From NCBI GenBank assembly GCA_019192545.1, contig JAHCMI010000019.1:55558-119557 (forward strand): a stretch of DNA of 64,000 bases, in the 5' to 3' direction. This DNA is from Rivularia sp. MS3 (GTDB lineage Bacteria; Cyanobacteriota; Cyanobacteriia; Cyanobacteriales; Nostocaceae). Under the pieces are notes generated by a model. That model made no database searches. It was not told the origin of the DNA and saw nothing but the letters and a program-made list of their open reading frames with translations. This document shows positions 25,455 through 33,776 of this stretch, one piece after another. The number at the start of each line of letters is the position of its first letter. The first letter of the stretch is position 1. The position numbers and the translations under genes are program-made.

Positions 25455-26648
25455 ATGGGGCATTCATTCTCTTGGTTACATCGGGGTACTGTAGAAATTT
25501 TCCCCCAAGGAGACAATTCTGATAAACAATCCCAAAGTCTCGAAAAGCTTTTGGAAACATCTGAGAAACCTTTAAGGATTAAATTTGGAATTGACCCTAC
25601 AGGTGCGGATATTCACCTTGGTCATAGTATACCAATGCGGAAATTGCGAGCTTTCCAAGATAACGGTCATACAGCTGTACTGATTATTGGTGATTTTACC
25701 GCTAGAATAGGTGACCCGTCAGGTAAATCTGAAACACGTCGTCAACTTACGCAGGCAGAAGTAGAGCAAAATGCTACAAACTACCTAGAGCAAATTAAAC
25801 CGATTTTGGACTTTGACACCCCAGGTAGGCTGGAAATACGTTATAACTCCGAATGGCTGAATAAGTTGGACTTAGGGCAAATTTTGGAGTTGCTTTCAAC
25901 TATGACAGTGCAGCAGATGTTAGCAAAGGAAGGCTTTGCCGAACGCTATAAGAAAGAGAATCCGATTTTTATTCATGAGTTCCTATATCCATTAATGCAG
26001 GGTTACGATTCAGTTGCTGTTGATTCAGATGTAGAATTAGGAGCAACTGACCAAAAGTTTAACATTGCCGTAGGGCGAGATTTACAACGTCACTTCGGTA
26101 AAAGACCTCAATTTGGGTTGCTGTTACCAATTTTAGTTGGTACGGATGGCGTTCAGAAAATGTCGAAATCCTTGAATAACTATGTAGCTGTTGCAGAACA
26201 TCCTTCACAAAAGTATCAGAAACTACAGGCTATCCCCGACGAACTACTTTCTGATTATTTTGAACTACTTACCGATTTAAATAAAGACAATTTGCCGGAA
26301 AATCCCAGAGAACGCCAACAATTATTAGCGAAAGAAGTTGTAACTCAGTATCATGGGGAACAAGCAGCGACAGAAGCAGAAAAGGCTGCTGCATCTGGGG
26401 GAAAATCAGGAGAAGTTCCAGAATATTCCTTAGCTGAAGTAGAATTCCCCGCTAAACTATTCTATCTTCTTAATGCTAGCGGCTTGTGTAAAAGTAGTGG
26501 CGAAGGCAGAAGAAAAATTCAAGAAGGTGGTGTACGTTTAGACGGTGAAAAAATTACGGATACAGATGCTACTTTTGACACCTCTGAAGAATTACAAGGT
26601 AAAGTTTTGCAATTAGGGAAAAAGAAGTTTGTAAAGCTTTTACAGTGA
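25455..26648 (+). CDS. tyrS: Tyrosyl-tRNA synthetase
   Basis: This is a class I aminoacyl-tRNA synthetase of 397 residues that charges tRNA-Tyr. The HIGH-type motif reads [13 protein letters not shown] (near residue 55) and the KMSKS loop [11 protein letters not shown] (near 235). The C-terminal S4-like RNA-binding region reads [20 protein letters not shown] then GEKITD. The [16 protein letters not shown] segment is conserved in the long-HLGH type of bacterial TyrRS. The start [20 protein letters not shown] agrees with cyanobacterial relatives. No T-box or other leader structure was seen. Confidence 0.95.
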   Translation: MGHSFSWLHRGTVEIFPQGDNSDKQSQSLEKLLETSEKPLRIKFGIDPTGADIHLGHSIPMRKLRAFQDNGHTAVLIIGDFTARIGDPSGKSETRRQLTQAEVEQNATNYLEQIKPILDFDTPGRLEIRYNSEWLNKLDLGQILELLSTMTVQQMLAKEGFAERYKKENPIFIHEFLYPLMQGYDSVAVDSDVELGATDQKFNIAVGRDLQRHFGKRPQFGLLLPILVGTDGVQKMSKSLNNYVAVAEHPSQKYQKLQAIPDELLSDYFELLTDLNKDNLPENPRERQQLLAKEVVTQYHGEQAATEAEKAAASGGKSGEVPEYSLAEVEFPAKLFYLLNASGLCKSSGEGRRKIQEGGVRLDGEKITDTDATFDTSEELQGKVLQLGKKKFVKLLQ

Positions 26649-26740
26649 ACAGTGAACAGTGAACAGTTAACAGTTAACAGTTAACATAGAGCAGCGAGCA
26701 GCGGACAATTAACAGTTAACAGCTAACAGTTAGGAGTTGT
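26645..26740. repeat. CAGTGAA / CAGTTAA heptamer array after tyrS
   Basis: Three CAGTGAA units pass into three CAGTTAA units, then mixed forms (CAGCGAGCAGCGGACAATTA). The array begins in the last codon of tyrS: the stop TGA lies in ACAGTGAACAG. Confidence 0.8.
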
Positions 26741-26831
26741 GAGTGAGAAATTAATTACTGTTTTATTAGTATTTTATTAATATTTTATATTTCTCCTTGT
26801 CTTCTCCTCTCCCTATCACCATAATTTTTCC

Positions 26832-27539
26832 ATGCAAAAAATCATAGTTCCTTTGGATGTCGCTAACGAGTCAGATGCTCTAACGCTGGTTGAGAAGCTT
26901 AAAGATGTTACTTTTTTCAAGGTTGGTTTAGAGTTATTTACTAGCTGCGGACCAAAAATTATTAAGTTACTAAAATCTCGCCAAAAAAACATTTTTCTGG
27001 ATTTGAAATTTCATGATATTCCCAACACAGTAGAAGGTGCTTGCCGTAGTGCTGCTCGTTACGGGGTAGATTTATTAACAATTCATGCTGCTGCTGGTAA
27101 AGATGCACTTAAAGCCGCCACTGAAGGATTGGCAGAAGGGGCGATGCAAGCAGGGGTAGAACCGCCTAAGTTAATTGCTATTACTTTGTTGACTAGTATT
27201 TCGCCGAGACAATTAGCATTTGATTTGAAAATACCTTTAGAATTGCCAGAATACGCTCTACAAATGGCGCTTTTAGCCAAAGAATCGGGATTGGATGGGG
27301 CTGTATGTTCGCCTCAAGAAGCTGCTCATTTACGAGATGTTTGTGGAAAGGATTTTTTATTAGTATGTCCTGGTGTACGTCCAACATGGGCAGAAAAAGG
27401 CGACCAAAAGCGCACTTTTACACCAGCACAAGCTTTACAAGCTGGCGCGGATTACTTAGTTATCGGCAGGCCAATTACTGCTGCGGATCGACCTGTATTA
27501 GCTTGGAAAAAAATCTGTGAAGAGTTGGCTAATAGTTAG
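26832..27539 (+). CDS. pyrF: Orotidine 5'-phosphate decarboxylase
   Basis: This 235-residue TIM-barrel enzyme converts OMP to UMP, the last step of pyrimidine synthesis. The catalytic segment [16 protein letters not shown] (near residues 56-71) has the Asp-Lys-Asp arrangement of the type 1 enzyme. The phosphate-binding end reads [18 protein letters not shown] and [13 protein letters not shown]. The start ATGCAAAAAATC fits the family. It lies 180 bases after tyrS, with a repeat array between, so separate or read-through transcription are both possible. Confidence 0.95.
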   Translation: MQKIIVPLDVANESDALTLVEKLKDVTFFKVGLELFTSCGPKIIKLLKSRQKNIFLDLKFHDIPNTVEGACRSAARYGVDLLTIHAAAGKDALKAATEGLAEGAMQAGVEPPKLIAITLLTSISPRQLAFDLKIPLELPEYALQMALLAKESGLDGAVCSPQEAAHLRDVCGKDFLLVCPGVRPTWAEKGDQKRTFTPAQALQAGADYLVIGRPITAADRPVLAWKKICEELANS

Positions 27540-27598
27540 TAATGAATAGAGGGGGGAGAAAGAAAGGAATTTTTATAGGTTATTTCACAGCAGTTATT

Positions 27599-27840
27599 GT
27601 AGGGTGTATTAGATGCACGACTATTTATTTCTTAAGACGAAAGTTTTTAGAGGATGTAAGGATGCGTATAGTCTTTATCACAATTATCGGATGATCCCCC
27701 CTTCCCCCCTTAAAAAGGGGGGTTCAAGTCCCCCTTAGAAAAGGGGGATTTAGGGGGATCTTAAAAGTTGTGAGTATCATTTATAGCGCATCCTTACATC
27801 CTCTTAGACATCATCTAAGGCACCATAACGCGCCACACGA
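27599..27840. repeat. GTAGGGTGTATTAGATGC element interrupted by MITE copy A
   Basis: The left flank GTAGGGTGTATTAGATGCAC and right flank TCATCTAAGGCACCATAACG / CGCCACAC are rough inverted complements, a known kind of cyanobacterial dispersed repeat. MITE copy A at 27647-27807 lies between them, so one element may be nested in another. Confidence 0.5.
27647..27807. mobile_element. MITE-like element copy A (best preserved)
   Basis: Terminal inverted repeats share AGAGGATGTAAGGATGCG (27649-27666) and its exact complement (27788-27805). The interior is G/C-rich and self-complementary: GATCCCCCCTTCCCCCCTTA, AAAAGGGGGG, CCCCCTTAGAAAAGGGGG and GGGGGATCTT. Total length is about 161 bp. It encodes nothing, so mobilisation would need a transposase in trans. 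Confidence 0.7.
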
Positions 27841-27984
27841 TAAAAGCATGAATAATTTTCATCAAAATTCTATCAAAGTCAACAATTAGAGTTTTTGTAA
27901 CAATTGACTAAATCTTGCTTATGTAATTTTGGTTTGCGTCGTTTAAATCGCACATATTATAAGGTGAGAAATGGCGTAATTATA

Positions 27985-28578
27985 ATGATTAAAAATAAGA
28001 ATTATTATTTATTGTTTGTATTTAGCTTTTGGATTGTTGTGTCTAATACCTTTAGCTATAACTATTCCGCATCGGCTGCAAACTCTGTAATTGAATTTAA
28101 AAAAGAAAAACCTTCTTGTTCCAATCAAGATTTAGCTACTTTAACTACTAAATTATTGCGAGATTTACCAGCCTACTTTAATCGCGCTACTCAACGCGCT
28201 CGCCGTTTAGATCGTTCTGTAGAAGTTTATAGCTATATGTTGTTAGCAGGAAAACCAGATTTCACGCCGCTACCTTTGAAAAGCTGGACGGATGAAACAG
28301 ATAAGTCAATCGATGGCAGTAAAGAAGTAGAGCAAATATTTTTTACAACTTTAGAGCGTCAGTATTTAAAAGGGAAAGCCGTTCAATTACAAGGTTTTCA
28401 CTGGTTGTTTTTGACAAAAACCGAAAGCGGTTGGCGAATGTCAATGATGTATTCCCAAACGGGTGGTTATCCCAAACAAAAACCACCTACGCCACCAAGA
28501 GAAAGTAGTAATAGTGCTGTGGGGCAAGGAATTCAAACTTGGTTGCGCGATTGTCGGGCAGGAAGTATTAGATTTTAG
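27985..28578 (+). CDS. Exported protein of unknown function
   Basis: The product is 197 residues from the ATG at 27985; a TTG at 27904 extends the frame, but the ATG places a signal peptide at the very start (MIKNKNYYLLFVFSFWIVVS, Ala-Ser-Ala-Ala cleavage region near residue 31). Features in the mature part are KKEKPSCSNQDLATLTTKLL, RDLPAYFNRATQRARRLDRS and LQGFHWLFLTKTESGWRMSM, with two Cys (PSCS and RDCRAG) that could pair. This looks like a conserved cyanobacterial family, but I cannot name it. It is likely periplasmic. Confidence 0.65.
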   Translation: MIKNKNYYLLFVFSFWIVVSNTFSYNYSASAANSVIEFKKEKPSCSNQDLATLTTKLLRDLPAYFNRATQRARRLDRSVEVYSYMLLAGKPDFTPLPLKSWTDETDKSIDGSKEVEQIFFTTLERQYLKGKAVQLQGFHWLFLTKTESGWRMSMMYSQTGGYPKQKPPTPPRESSNSAVGQGIQTWLRDCRAGSIRF

Positions 28579-28686
28579 GTTTTGCGGAAAGTTTGGGGTG
28601 TAGATTTTCTTCCCCGTTCACCTTTATGTGCGGCTCAGTTTGGGGAAAAGTATCTTCCCCCCAACTTCTTTTCCCAAAACTTTCCA
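28579..28686. repeat. GCGGAAAGTTTGGGG / CCCAAAACTTTCC hairpin repeat
   Basis: The sequence from TTGCGGAAAGTTTGGGG to CCCAAAACTTTCC is a long imperfect hairpin, including GTGCGGCTCAGTTTGGGGAA and CTTCCCCCCAACTT. Shorter relatives lie at 34186-34250 and 51567-51616. It begins right after the stop of the exported-protein gene. Confidence 0.6.
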
Positions 28687-28704
28687 AGAGGGATTTTAGA
28701 TTTT

Positions 28705-28956
28705 TTAACTGTCTCCACCACAATCACCACCAATATCAAAACTTCCACTGTCACAACTTACGCTTGAATCATAACTATTGCTGTTAGTGTGATAGTTTGC
28801 CATTCCATGCCACCAATTGGTAGGTTGAACGTAATATTTATTTCCCTGAGCTTTAAAAGCAGGATTTTTAGCCGCAGTTATTATGTCTTTGATAAAGATT
28901 ATTAAACCTGTGGCAACGAATAACAATATTATTGAGCCGAATATAATTTTTTCCAT
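28705..28956 (-). CDS. Small membrane protein with Cys/Gly-rich tail (paralogue 1)
   Basis: The protein has 83 residues: one N-terminal membrane helix (IIFGSIILLFVATGLIIFI), then a short polar region with KNPAFKAQGNKYYVQ, an Asn/Ser/Tyr-rich stretch and the tail SCDSGSFDIGGDCGGDS. It lies 18 bases downstream of the PemK-like gene on the same strand, so it probably shares its transcript. A paralogue with the same plan and tail lies at 30359-30631. I do not know the function. The two tail Cys residues and SFDxGGDCGG suggest a structured or metal- or disulfide-bearing end; that is inference. Confidence 0.6.
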   Translation of the reverse strand: MEKIIFGSIILLFVATGLIIFIKDIITAAKNPAFKAQGNKYYVQPTNWWHGMANYHTNSNSYDSSVSCDSGSFDIGGDCGGDS

Positions 28957-28974
28957 TTATTTTATGGATAGATT

Positions 28975-29589
28975 TTAAAATTCAATATCATCAATCAATT
29001 CTTCCAAAACCGGTTTTTTACTATTTTCGGGTAAATAATCAAATACCATTTTCAAAAGTTCGGGAGTTGCGTTTTCCATAAACCAGTCATCGCTGGGATT
29101 TTCTCTAATATGCAAAAAGTATTTTAAACGTTCTTCTATTGCTTGTTTATCAGGTTTATCTATTTGTCCAATTCTATTTAACCAGTCACCATTTTTATCT
29201 TTGAAGCAATTTGCGTCTACAGTGCAAATTTGATGAACTAAAGCAAAGGATTGTTTGTCAAGTCCATTTTTATTTGTTGCGTTGATAGGATAAGCAGTTG
29301 GTAAACCTTTATCTCTTTCTCGCGTACTGGAAGTTAATCGAATCGCTGTAAAAGTATCTATATAATTTACATCTTTTTGAAATTTATCAGATGTCCAAAG
29401 AATATAAGGGTGTTCTCCACGAAACACCCTACTAGAATTAATTATTTGGCTACAATCACTCGTTTGACAATTGATTTTACCCGGTTGATTCAAATGATAA
29501 ATATGAATATGACCGAGTTTACAACGAAGAGATATGCGGTAAGGATTTATAACATATATCCAACCCTGTCTAGGTTTTTGTCCAGCCAC
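28975..29589 (-). CDS. Probable PemK/MazF-like toxin with zinc-ribbon insert
   Basis: This 204-residue protein begins with RQGWIYVINPYRISLRCKLG, resembling the first strands of the PemK/MazF fold. An insertion carries C23, H27, C41 and C46 (CKLGH ... NCQTSDC), likely a zinc ribbon. The fold then resumes: RVFRGEHPYILWTSDKF, DTFTAIRLTSSTR and FALVHQICTVDANCFKD, which parallels the RP-lv and L-l-QirtvD segments of MazF. The last 60 residues are helical and acidic. It is preceded by a Panacea-domain gene 9 bases upstream, the usual place for the antitoxin. An RNA-cleaving activity is inferred from fold resemblance; the assignment is moderate. Confidence 0.55.
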   Translation of the reverse strand: MAGQKPRQGWIYVINPYRISLRCKLGHIHIYHLNQPGKINCQTSDCSQIINSSRVFRGEHPYILWTSDKFQKDVNYIDTFTAIRLTSSTRERDKGLPTAYPINATNKNGLDKQSFALVHQICTVDANCFKDKNGDWLNRIGQIDKPDKQAIEERLKYFLHIRENPSDDWFMENATPELLKMVFDYLPENSKKPVLEELIDDIEF

Positions 29590-29598
29590 TTGATAACC

Positions 29599-30081
29599 CT
29601 AATCTAATTCTTTGATTAACTTTTCTCGTTCTAGCTGTAGGTTAAGTTTAACTTTTTCTTCTGGTTTATGCTTTTTTTTAACATCAATCATTGGAGCAGT
29701 ATTATATACATAATCTAATAATTGACTTATTTTATCTTGCCCCGAACCAGCCCACTCTCTTCTAATATTGTCAAGCATTAATTTTAAACTTAGAGGTAAT
29801 TGTAAAAATTCGATATTTTCTGCTTCAACACCAAGTTTAATAAAGACTGTATTGTATTCAGATTCTATACTTATTTCTTTACCATTAATTTTATTTAAAG
29901 CAGAATCTATATCCTCGTTCCAAGGACCAAATCTATAATAATACCAATCTAATTGTGTAAGTTGTTCGCCAGTCCATTTTACGGAATAAAGGTCGGCTAA
30001 ATACAAAAACTTAATTAATTGTGTTTTAGTAATATGACCTTTTGTCGCGTAGACAAAGTATTTTATGAGTTTGTCCAACAT
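29599..30081 (-). CDS. Panacea (DUF4065, SocA/GepA-like) antitoxin
   Basis: The 160-residue soluble protein shows the Panacea signature: TKTQLIKFLYLADLYSVKW, then LDWYYYRFGPWNEDID and AGSGQDKISQLLDYVYNTAP. This domain is a promiscuous antitoxin fold that pairs with many unrelated toxins, and is related to the SocA protease adaptor of Caulobacter. The gene is first in a minus-strand pair with the PemK-like protein, the normal antitoxin-toxin order. The C-terminal tail KKKHKPEEKVKLNLQLEREK is highly charged. No DNA-binding domain is seen, so autoregulation is not evident. Confidence 0.8.
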   Translation of the reverse strand: MLDKLIKYFVYATKGHITKTQLIKFLYLADLYSVKWTGEQLTQLDWYYYRFGPWNEDIDSALNKINGKEISIESEYNTVFIKLGVEAENIEFLQLPLSLKLMLDNIRREWAGSGQDKISQLLDYVYNTAPMIDVKKKHKPEEKVKLNLQLEREKLIKELD

Positions 30082-30309
30082 CGCTTTCTACTTTTTATAC
30101 AATGTATTCGTCGATAAATATAGGACAATGAAATTTATTACAACATTAATCACTGTCTCATAATTTGAAAAAAAATGCAGCATCAAAAATTTGTTTCAAA
30201 CTACATATAGTCTATTTGTACTATAAACTAATGACAAATACAAGCTAGTAGTATAGAACAGTTACAAAGAACTTTATTATATATAAATCGTTTGTAAAAA
30301 CCTAAAAAC

Positions 30310-30340
30310 TCAGCTTTTTCAAAAAACCGGGTTTCATAAC
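30310..30340. repeat. Half of an AACCCGGTTT-family palindrome
   Basis: The segment CTTTTTCAAAAAACCGGGTTTC keeps the right arm and spacer of the palindrome seen at 4197 and 33565, while the left arm has lost its CCCGG. It lies just after the stop of paralogue 2 on the minus strand. Confidence 0.5.
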
Positions 30341-30358
30341 ACTTCAATAGTTAGGAAT

Positions 30359-30631
30359 TTAGTTGACTCCACCGCAATCGCCGCCAGCGTCAAAACTTCC
30401 ATCGCAACTACTGTTTGAATCATAATTAGTGCTGTTGTGATAGTTTGTTGTATCTACATAAAATGAAAAGTTGTCTTGAGTAGAATATTTACTGCCATGC
30501 TTTCTGTTAGAGTTCTTCGGAGTAGCAATTATACCTTTAATAAGGTTTATAAAACCTGCGATAGCAAGTAAAAAGATTACTAGGTCTGTTATAAGTATTG
30601 GTATTCTCGAAATTCTATCTAAAGCTTCCAT
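30359..30631 (-). CDS. Small membrane protein with Cys/Gly-rich tail (paralogue 2)
   Basis: The protein has 90 residues with the same layout as the 28705-28956 product: an N-terminal hydrophobic helix (LITDLVIFLLAIAGFINLIK), a short basic spacer (TPKNSNRKHGSKYS), an Asn/Thr/Ser/Tyr-rich region and the tail SCDGSFDAGGDCGGVN. The shared tail and spacer leave little doubt that the two are paralogues. It is 277 bases upstream of the Panacea gene, all four genes on one strand. Function unknown. The Panacea/PemK pair may have been inserted between two tandem copies. Confidence 0.6.
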   Translation of the reverse strand: MEALDRISRIPILITDLVIFLLAIAGFINLIKGIIATPKNSNRKHGSKYSTQDNFSFYVDTTNYHNSTNYDSNSSCDGSFDAGGDCGGVN

Positions 30632-31133
30632 AAAATTTGAAATATTAATTTTCAGTTATTCATTGTGTTGGCTGCCTTTGACTTAAGCTAATACGGATTT
30701 TGGGTTTCACTATCTCCTAAGTCCCTCCGAGACAACCTTCAGTACACAGACGCTGCGCGTTCACCAAAGGTGTGGTTAACTTTCAACTCAACCTACGACT
30801 CTTATCATGTCAGCGTTGTGGTGCGTTAGATGATGTATTAAAAATTTTCACTTTAACAGATATATTGTCGTGCATCGAACACACTCTACAAGAACAGATT
30901 TCTATTTTAAGATTTTTATTAAATCTAACTTACGAACTCTCAGCAATATTTCGGTTACTAAAAATGTATCTTGATATCCATGCTACAAAAACTGAGCTAA
31001 ACTGAATTATCTATTACTTGTACTTCTTCTCGGACTTAGATTGTGTCGGAGTTGTAAGCGAGAAAAGTCAAGAAAGAATAAAATTAATTTCCTCCTATAG
31101 AGGAGATTTTTGTTTTTGAGGTAGTTAAAATCG
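30632..31133. other. Gene-free stretch before the amidase gene
   Basis: About 500 bases without a convincing gene. A 77-codon frame at 30772-31005 begins with GTG inside repeat-like text (GACGCTGCGCGTTCACC, GTGGTGCGTTAGATGATG) and is not protein-like. The last 60 bases hold GAGGAGATTTTTGTTTTTGA upstream of the amidase start. Confidence 0.4.
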
Positions 31134-32540
31134 ATGAATCCAGTTGATTTAGCGTTCGCACCGGCGTTAAAACAGTCAGAATTAATCCGTCGTAAGGAAG
31201 TTTCGCCGCTGGAATTAGTAGAATTATATTTAGAACGCATTCAACAATTTAATTCTAAGTTAGGAAGTTATTTTACTGTTGCGGCAGAACAAGCTATTGA
31301 TGATGCTAAAAGCAAAACCGAAATGTTGGCAAAAATGGAAGAATTGCCGTTATTTTTCGGGGTGCCAATTTCAATCAAAGACTTGAATCCAGTTGCAGGA
31401 ATTCCCTGTAGCTACGGAAATGCGGCGTTACTTGGTAATGTACCCGATTATGATGATGGTGTTGTTGCAAAAATCAAACAAGCTGGGTTCATAATTTTAG
31501 GTAAAACAGCTACTTCGGAATTAGGCTCATTTCCTTATACAGAAGCTACGGGTTTTCCCCCAACTAGAAATCCCTGGCATTTAGAATATACATCAGGTGG
31601 TTCTAGTGGCGGTGCAGCGTCGGCACTAGCAGCGGGATTGTGTTCCATCGCACAAGGTTCCGACGGTGGCGGTTCAATTCGTGGCCCTGCTGCTTGCTGC
31701 AATTTAGTTGGTATCAAGCCATCGAGAGGTAGAATTACTCACGCACCCGTTGGCGATCGCCTGAATGGAATTGCTACAAATGGGCCGCTTGCAAGGACTG
31801 TTGCTGATGCTTCGGCTTTGTTAGATGCTATGTCTGGCTATGTTTCTGGTGATTCCTACTGGCTACCCGATCCAGAAAAATCATTTTTAACTGCTAGTAA
31901 AGAAAAAGTCGAAAATCTACGTATTGCTTTTTGTACAAGCATTCCGCCTTTGGGGGAAGCAGACTCAAATACTCACCAAGGCGTAATGCAAGCAGTTAAA
32001 TTATTAGAAGAATTAGGACATAGTGTAGAAGAGAAATGTCCCGATATTAGCGAATTGGTAGAACCATTTCAAATAGTTTGGCAAGCTAATGTAGCCGCTT
32101 CTGGAGTTCCTGTAGAAATTTTACAACCTTTAAATCGTTGGTTGTTAGCTAGAAATGGTAGTGCCGGTGAGTACCTACGAGCAGTTTATCAAATGCAAAT
32201 GGTAGCCCGCAAAATCGTCATGTTTTTCGACAACATAGACGTTTTAGTAATGCCGGTTTATCTTCATTCTCCAATTCGGGTTGGTGAATGGGCTGCATTA
32301 AGCCCTGAAGAAACATTTGAAAATATAATTCGTTGGATTGCACCTTGCCCAGCAGCAAACGCTACCGGACAACCTGCAATATCTCTTCCTGTAGGCTTTG
32401 ACGACAAGGGTTTACCTATAGCAGTACAGTTAATCAGCAAGCCCGTAGCAGAACATACTATTATCAGCCTTGCAGCACAATTGGAAGCAGCAAACCCAAT
32501 GTATGAAAAACGTCCGGTATCAGTGAGCAGTGAACAGTGA
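31134..32540 (+). CDS. Amidase (amidase signature family)
   Basis: The 468-residue enzyme has the Ser-Ser-Lys triad of the amidase signature family: Lys82 in VPISIKDLNP, the cis-Ser in QGSDGGGSIRGPA and the nucleophile Ser in the same block, after the Gly-rich TSGGSSGGAASALAAGL. The family hydrolyses amide bonds (for example GatA, indoleacetamide or fatty-acid amides). It is shorter than GatA and lacks the gatB/C context, so a GatCAB role is unlikely; the true substrate cannot be told. The last codons (SVSSEQ) read into a CAGTGAGCAGTGAACAG repeat, so the C-terminus is repeat-derived. Confidence 0.85.
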   Translation: MNPVDLAFAPALKQSELIRRKEVSPLELVELYLERIQQFNSKLGSYFTVAAEQAIDDAKSKTEMLAKMEELPLFFGVPISIKDLNPVAGIPCSYGNAALLGNVPDYDDGVVAKIKQAGFIILGKTATSELGSFPYTEATGFPPTRNPWHLEYTSGGSSGGAASALAAGLCSIAQGSDGGGSIRGPAACCNLVGIKPSRGRITHAPVGDRLNGIATNGPLARTVADASALLDAMSGYVSGDSYWLPDPEKSFLTASKEKVENLRIAFCTSIPPLGEADSNTHQGVMQAVKLLEELGHSVEEKCPDISELVEPFQIVWQANVAASGVPVEILQPLNRWLLARNGSAGEYLRAVYQMQMVARKIVMFFDNIDVLVMPVYLHSPIRVGEWAALSPEETFENIIRWIAPCPAANATGQPAISLPVGFDDKGLPIAVQLISKPVAEHTIISLAAQLEAANPMYEKRPVSVSSEQ

Positions 32541-32660
32541 ACAGTTATGAGTTATGAGTTATGAGTTAGGAGTTAGGAGTTAGGAATTAATTATTTCTCC
32601 TTGTCTCCTTGTCCCCTTGTTTACCAATCCCCCATCTCCCCATCTCCCCATCTCCCCATC
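32518..32660. repeat. CAGTGAA, GAGTTAT/GAGTTAG and CCCCATCT tandem arrays
   Basis: Three kinds of short tandem repeats follow each other: GTGAGCAGTGAACAGTGAAC, then ATGAGTTATGAGTTATGAGT and GGAGTTAGGAGTTAGGA, then CCCCATCTCCCCATCTCCCC. The first overlaps the amidase stop codon. Confidence 0.8.
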
Positions 32661-32666
32661 CCTCAT

Positions 32667-33500
32667 CTAAGCTTTACACTTTCTCCCCTTCGGAGTCGCA
32701 TCTGGATAAAAGGTAATGATTCCCTTATTCTTTCTGACAAAAACTGTAGGAAAACTGGTTCCGGTTTCTTTGTCTAACTGTTGATATATACAAGCACCTT
32801 CTGTATTTTGCTGCTGTTTATATACTTTTGTTACATCTACTAAAAGTTCTTCAGCATTTGATAGATAACCATAACCTTTAATTTCATCTCTAACGATACG
32901 ATTAGGCTGTTTTATAACTACACCCATTGTATAAATCACGCCTGGAATTACTTCTTGTCTGCCAGGATTTACAGGAAGTCTTCCACCAATCTTCTCGTTT
33001 TGCAGTTGTAAATATCTACCGTAAAAATGCAAGCCGCCAATATCGTTTGCGTTGTATATTTCACCGCAAAATATATGCTCAAAGCCTTTATTTTTAAACC
33101 AAATATTAGTTAGGTCTTGTAAAAATTCTGACTTACTTCTACGTCCTCGAAGCAATTCACCTTTTGTAGCTTTTTGAATGTTTGCTAATACTTCTGGGTA
33201 ATCTAATAATAGTCGTTTGAATTTACTTGGTTTAACTTTTGTACCGATGGAGCCGCATGTTTTAAGTACTGCTTTATCAAAGGAATTTAGCTTAGGTGCG
33301 GGTGGCGTAATATCTAATTTTGCTCCAGATGGATAATTAACTCGTACCGGATTATCTTGGTTATCAAAAAAAGGCAAAAGTTCTATATCTTTCTGCTGAG
33401 CGTTAACTGGATTATCTAAACCAATTGAATAAATTAATAATAAACTAGTTAATCCGCTGAATATAAGTTTGAGTTTAGATGCAATATTTGGTTTCATCAC
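32667..33500 (-). CDS. Exported protein of unknown function (277 aa)
   Basis: A signal peptide is evident (KLKLIFSGLTSLLLIYSIGL, cleavage near NAQQ at 35). The mature part includes PVRVNYPSGAKLDITPPAPK, LKTCGSIGTKVKPSKFKRLL, FEHIFCGEIYNANDIGGLHF and GRQEVIPGVIYTMGVVIKQP, with further Cys in EGACIYQQ and PKGRKCKA that may form disulfides. The GGLHFYGRYLQLQNEKIGG segment resembles bacterial endonuclease-like or EndoU-type secreted domains, where an LHFxGRY block occurs, but I would not assign that firmly. It is converging with the amidase gene. Confidence 0.6.
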   Translation of the reverse strand: MMKPNIASKLKLIFSGLTSLLLIYSIGLDNPVNAQQKDIELLPFFDNQDNPVRVNYPSGAKLDITPPAPKLNSFDKAVLKTCGSIGTKVKPSKFKRLLLDYPEVLANIQKATKGELLRGRRSKSEFLQDLTNIWFKNKGFEHIFCGEIYNANDIGGLHFYGRYLQLQNEKIGGRLPVNPGRQEVIPGVIYTMGVVIKQPNRIVRDEIKGYGYLSNAEELLVDVTKVYKQQQNTEGACIYQQLDKETGTSFPTVFVRKNKGIITFYPDATPKGRKCKA

Positions 33501-33564
33501 AGGACTTACAGTATTTTAGGTGTGATATCGCAATCCTATATGATTCGTGAGAAAGATAGGTATT

Positions 33565-33595
33565 AAAAACCCGGTTTTTCCAAAAAACCGGGTTT
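33565..33595. repeat. AACCCGGTTTTT palindrome
   Basis: AAAAACCCGGTTTTT and AAAAAACCGGGTTTC flank a CC spacer, an almost exact copy of the 4197 palindrome. It lies about 65 bases upstream of the minus-strand exported-protein gene, so here it is not in a terminator position. Confidence 0.7.
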
Positions 33596-33776
33596 CTCAA
33601 ATCTCACAAATTATTTAGGAATGCTATACAAGTTTTTTAACATACATAAAGGGAAATGTAAGCGAATATAAAGCGAATTTACTTATAATTACCGTTACAG
33701 CAAATAAAAAAGAGCGAATAAACTAAATACATCAATCGATAAATTATTGATTTACCTTGAATACTTTTATTAGAAT

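Noticed and set aside
27716..27735. GGTTCAAGTCC, resembling a tRNA T-arm
   Set aside because: It lies in the G/C core of MITE copy A and is explained by the hairpin GGGGGTTC...; no acceptor, D-arm or anticodon arm can be drawn around it.
28582..28787. Two overlapping plus-strand frames of 61-64 codons
   Set aside because: They read through a hairpin repeat and then the antisense of the small Cys/Gly-tail protein; the minus-strand gene is the better reading.
30772..31005. 77-codon plus-strand frame before the amidase gene
   Set aside because: It starts with GTG within repeat-like sequence and has a Leu/Ile composition typical of A/T-rich non-coding DNA.
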